Source: Azohydromonas aeria
GTDB lineage: Bacteria > Pseudomonadota > Gammaproteobacteria > Burkholderiales > Burkholderiaceae_C
Assembly (NCBI RefSeq): GCF_009760915.1
Contig: NZ_VIDQ01000027.1
Location: forward strand, 1-64,000
Reading direction: 5' to 3'
DNA: 64,000 nt
Positions 63,389 through 64,000 of this stretch are shown piece after piece (position 1 is the first letter of the stretch; each line of letters starts with the position of its first letter). A program made the translations under genes and the position numbers. Under the pieces are notes generated by a model. That model was not told the DNA's origin, ran no database searches, and saw only the letters and a list, made by a program, of their open reading frames with translations.

Positions 63389-63663
63389 TCGATCGCCTCC
63401 CCGCGCAGCAGGAACTTCGCCAGCGCCACCGAGCCGACGAAGCCGAACAGCACCATCAGCAGCGCCGCCTCGAAGTAGGCCTCGCTGTCGAAGCCGATGC
63501 CCAGCACCAGCAGCATCAGCATCCCGACCACGTAGCTGAAGTCCAGCGCCAGCACGCGGTCCTGCGCTGCGGGGCCGCGCAGCAGCCGCCACAGCGCCAG
63601 CAGCAGCGCCAGGGTGTAGACCAGCAGCGTCAGGGCGACGGCCGCGGAGAGCACGGAAGTCAT
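63385..63663 (-). CDS. mnhF: Mrp-type Na+/H+ antiporter subunit F
   Basis: 92 residues, three helices: VLSAAVALTLLVYTLALLLALWRLLRGPAAQDRVLALDFSYVVGMLMLLVLGIGF and EAYFEAALLMVLFGFVGSVALAKFLLRGE, the MnhF/PhaF pattern with the conserved GP...DR. The ATG at 63663 overlaps the mnhE stop (ATGA). Confidence 0.9.
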   Translation of the reverse strand: MTSVLSAAVALTLLVYTLALLLALWRLLRGPAAQDRVLALDFSYVVGMLMLLVLGIGFDSEAYFEAALLMVLFGFVGSVALAKFLLRGEAIE

Positions 63664-64000
63664 GGGGGGCATTCGAAAACCTCCTGCAGCGGCCGCTCGT
63701 AGCGGCGCTTGTAGCGCTCGATGAAGGCCGCCTCGTCCTCCAGGTCGAAGACGTGCAGCAGCAGCGCGCTGCGGTCGGGCGCCAGCTCGCACCAGACCGT
63801 GCCGGGCACGGCGGCCGTGATCACCGCCAGCAGCGCCAGCCCATGCGCGTCGCGCAGGTCGAGGGGCACGACCACGAAGCGCCCGCGCGGCGGGCGGCGC
63901 GGCGCGCGCAGCACGCCCGCGCCCACTTTCAGGGCCGACCCCGCCACCTCCAGCGCCGCCGCGGCCAGCAGCCCGATCAGCCGCCAGGGCCGGCGCATCG
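63660..64000 (-). CDS. mnhE: Mrp-type Na+/H+ antiporter subunit E, 5' part beyond window
   Basis: The frame is open to the window end and codes for at least 112 residues. ALEVAGSALKVGAGVL, PLDLRDAHGLALLAVITAAVPGTVWCELAPDRSALLLHVFDLEDEAAFIERYKRRYERPLQEVF match MnhE/PhaE. The family is usually about 160 residues with N-terminal membrane helices, so the true start lies beyond 64000; the ATG at 63998 is probably internal. ABCD subunits should lie further right. Confidence 0.88.
   Translation of the reverse strand, partial: MRRPWRLIGLLAAAALEVAGSALKVGAGVLRAPRRPPRGRFVVVPLDLRDAHGLALLAVITAAVPGTVWCELAPDRSALLLHVFDLEDEAAFIERYKRRYERPLQEVFECPP

Overview
High-GC (roughly 70%) chromosomal DNA with betaproteobacterial character, best matched by Burkholderiales of the Comamonadaceae type. 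The signs are several tripartite-tricarboxylate (Bug) receptors without their own permeases, a Neisseria/Burkholderia-style porin ending in Phe, an FNR with CX2CX5C, a Tat-exported OpgD, tannase-family feruloyl esterases, and REP-like intergenic hairpins. Genus assignment is inference. There are no rRNA or tRNA genes, phage genes, insertion sequences or CRISPR arrays that I can see.

Layout. 0-2.2 kb: 5' end of puuD (membrane urate hydroxylase), a urea transporter and a divergent fnr, with two TGTATACA-centred palindromes. 2.2-5 kb: a hybrid histidine kinase. 5-13.5 kb: one leftward operon, a GntR regulator, TRAP transporter DctPQM, an SDR, a FAH-family hydrolase, a UxaA-family dehydratase and an Ldh_2 dehydrogenase. 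Together these read as uptake and non-phosphorylative breakdown of an aldonic or deoxy sugar acid to pyruvate plus a hydroxyacid. 13.7-16.4 kb: an SDR whose ribosome binding site lies in a hairpin, and ilvD. 16.5-20 kb: a two-component system with two divergent PepSY proteins and well-phased direct repeats between them. 20-22.2 kb: XRE-cupin regulator, divergent EamA transporter, AhpD-like protein.

22.2-37.5 kb is a catabolic island for hydroxycinnamate-type aromatic esters: porin, amidohydrolase, two exported lipoprotein tannase/feruloyl esterases, and a rightward cluster of crotonase, feruloyl-CoA synthase, SDR, Bug receptor and acyl-CoA dehydrogenase. A LuxR-type regulator, a DUF3237 protein and a second Bug receptor also lie here. 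Two similar TTAA-type sites sit between the divergent esterase and crotonase genes. 37.5-41.3 kb holds a Phd/VapC-like toxin-antitoxin pair, an endonuclease III homologue and a MarR-MFS pair. 41.3-51.6 kb is a c-di-GMP block of five GGDEF and/or EAL proteins, two with degenerate GGDEF motifs. 51.6-54.9 kb: opgD, then ribA and a RibH2-type lumazine synthase behind an FMN riboswitch.

54.9-60 kb: AraC regulator, XdhC-like factor and a two-subunit molybdenum hydroxylase (IorA/IorB type). At 60.04-60.13 kb lies a perfect hexanucleotide tandem array in front of a patch of less GC-biased small genes (DUF6544-like, GNAT, Pmp3, lipoprotein, membrane protein). The window ends inside an Mrp-type Na+/H+ antiporter operon (mnhE-F-G, leftward).
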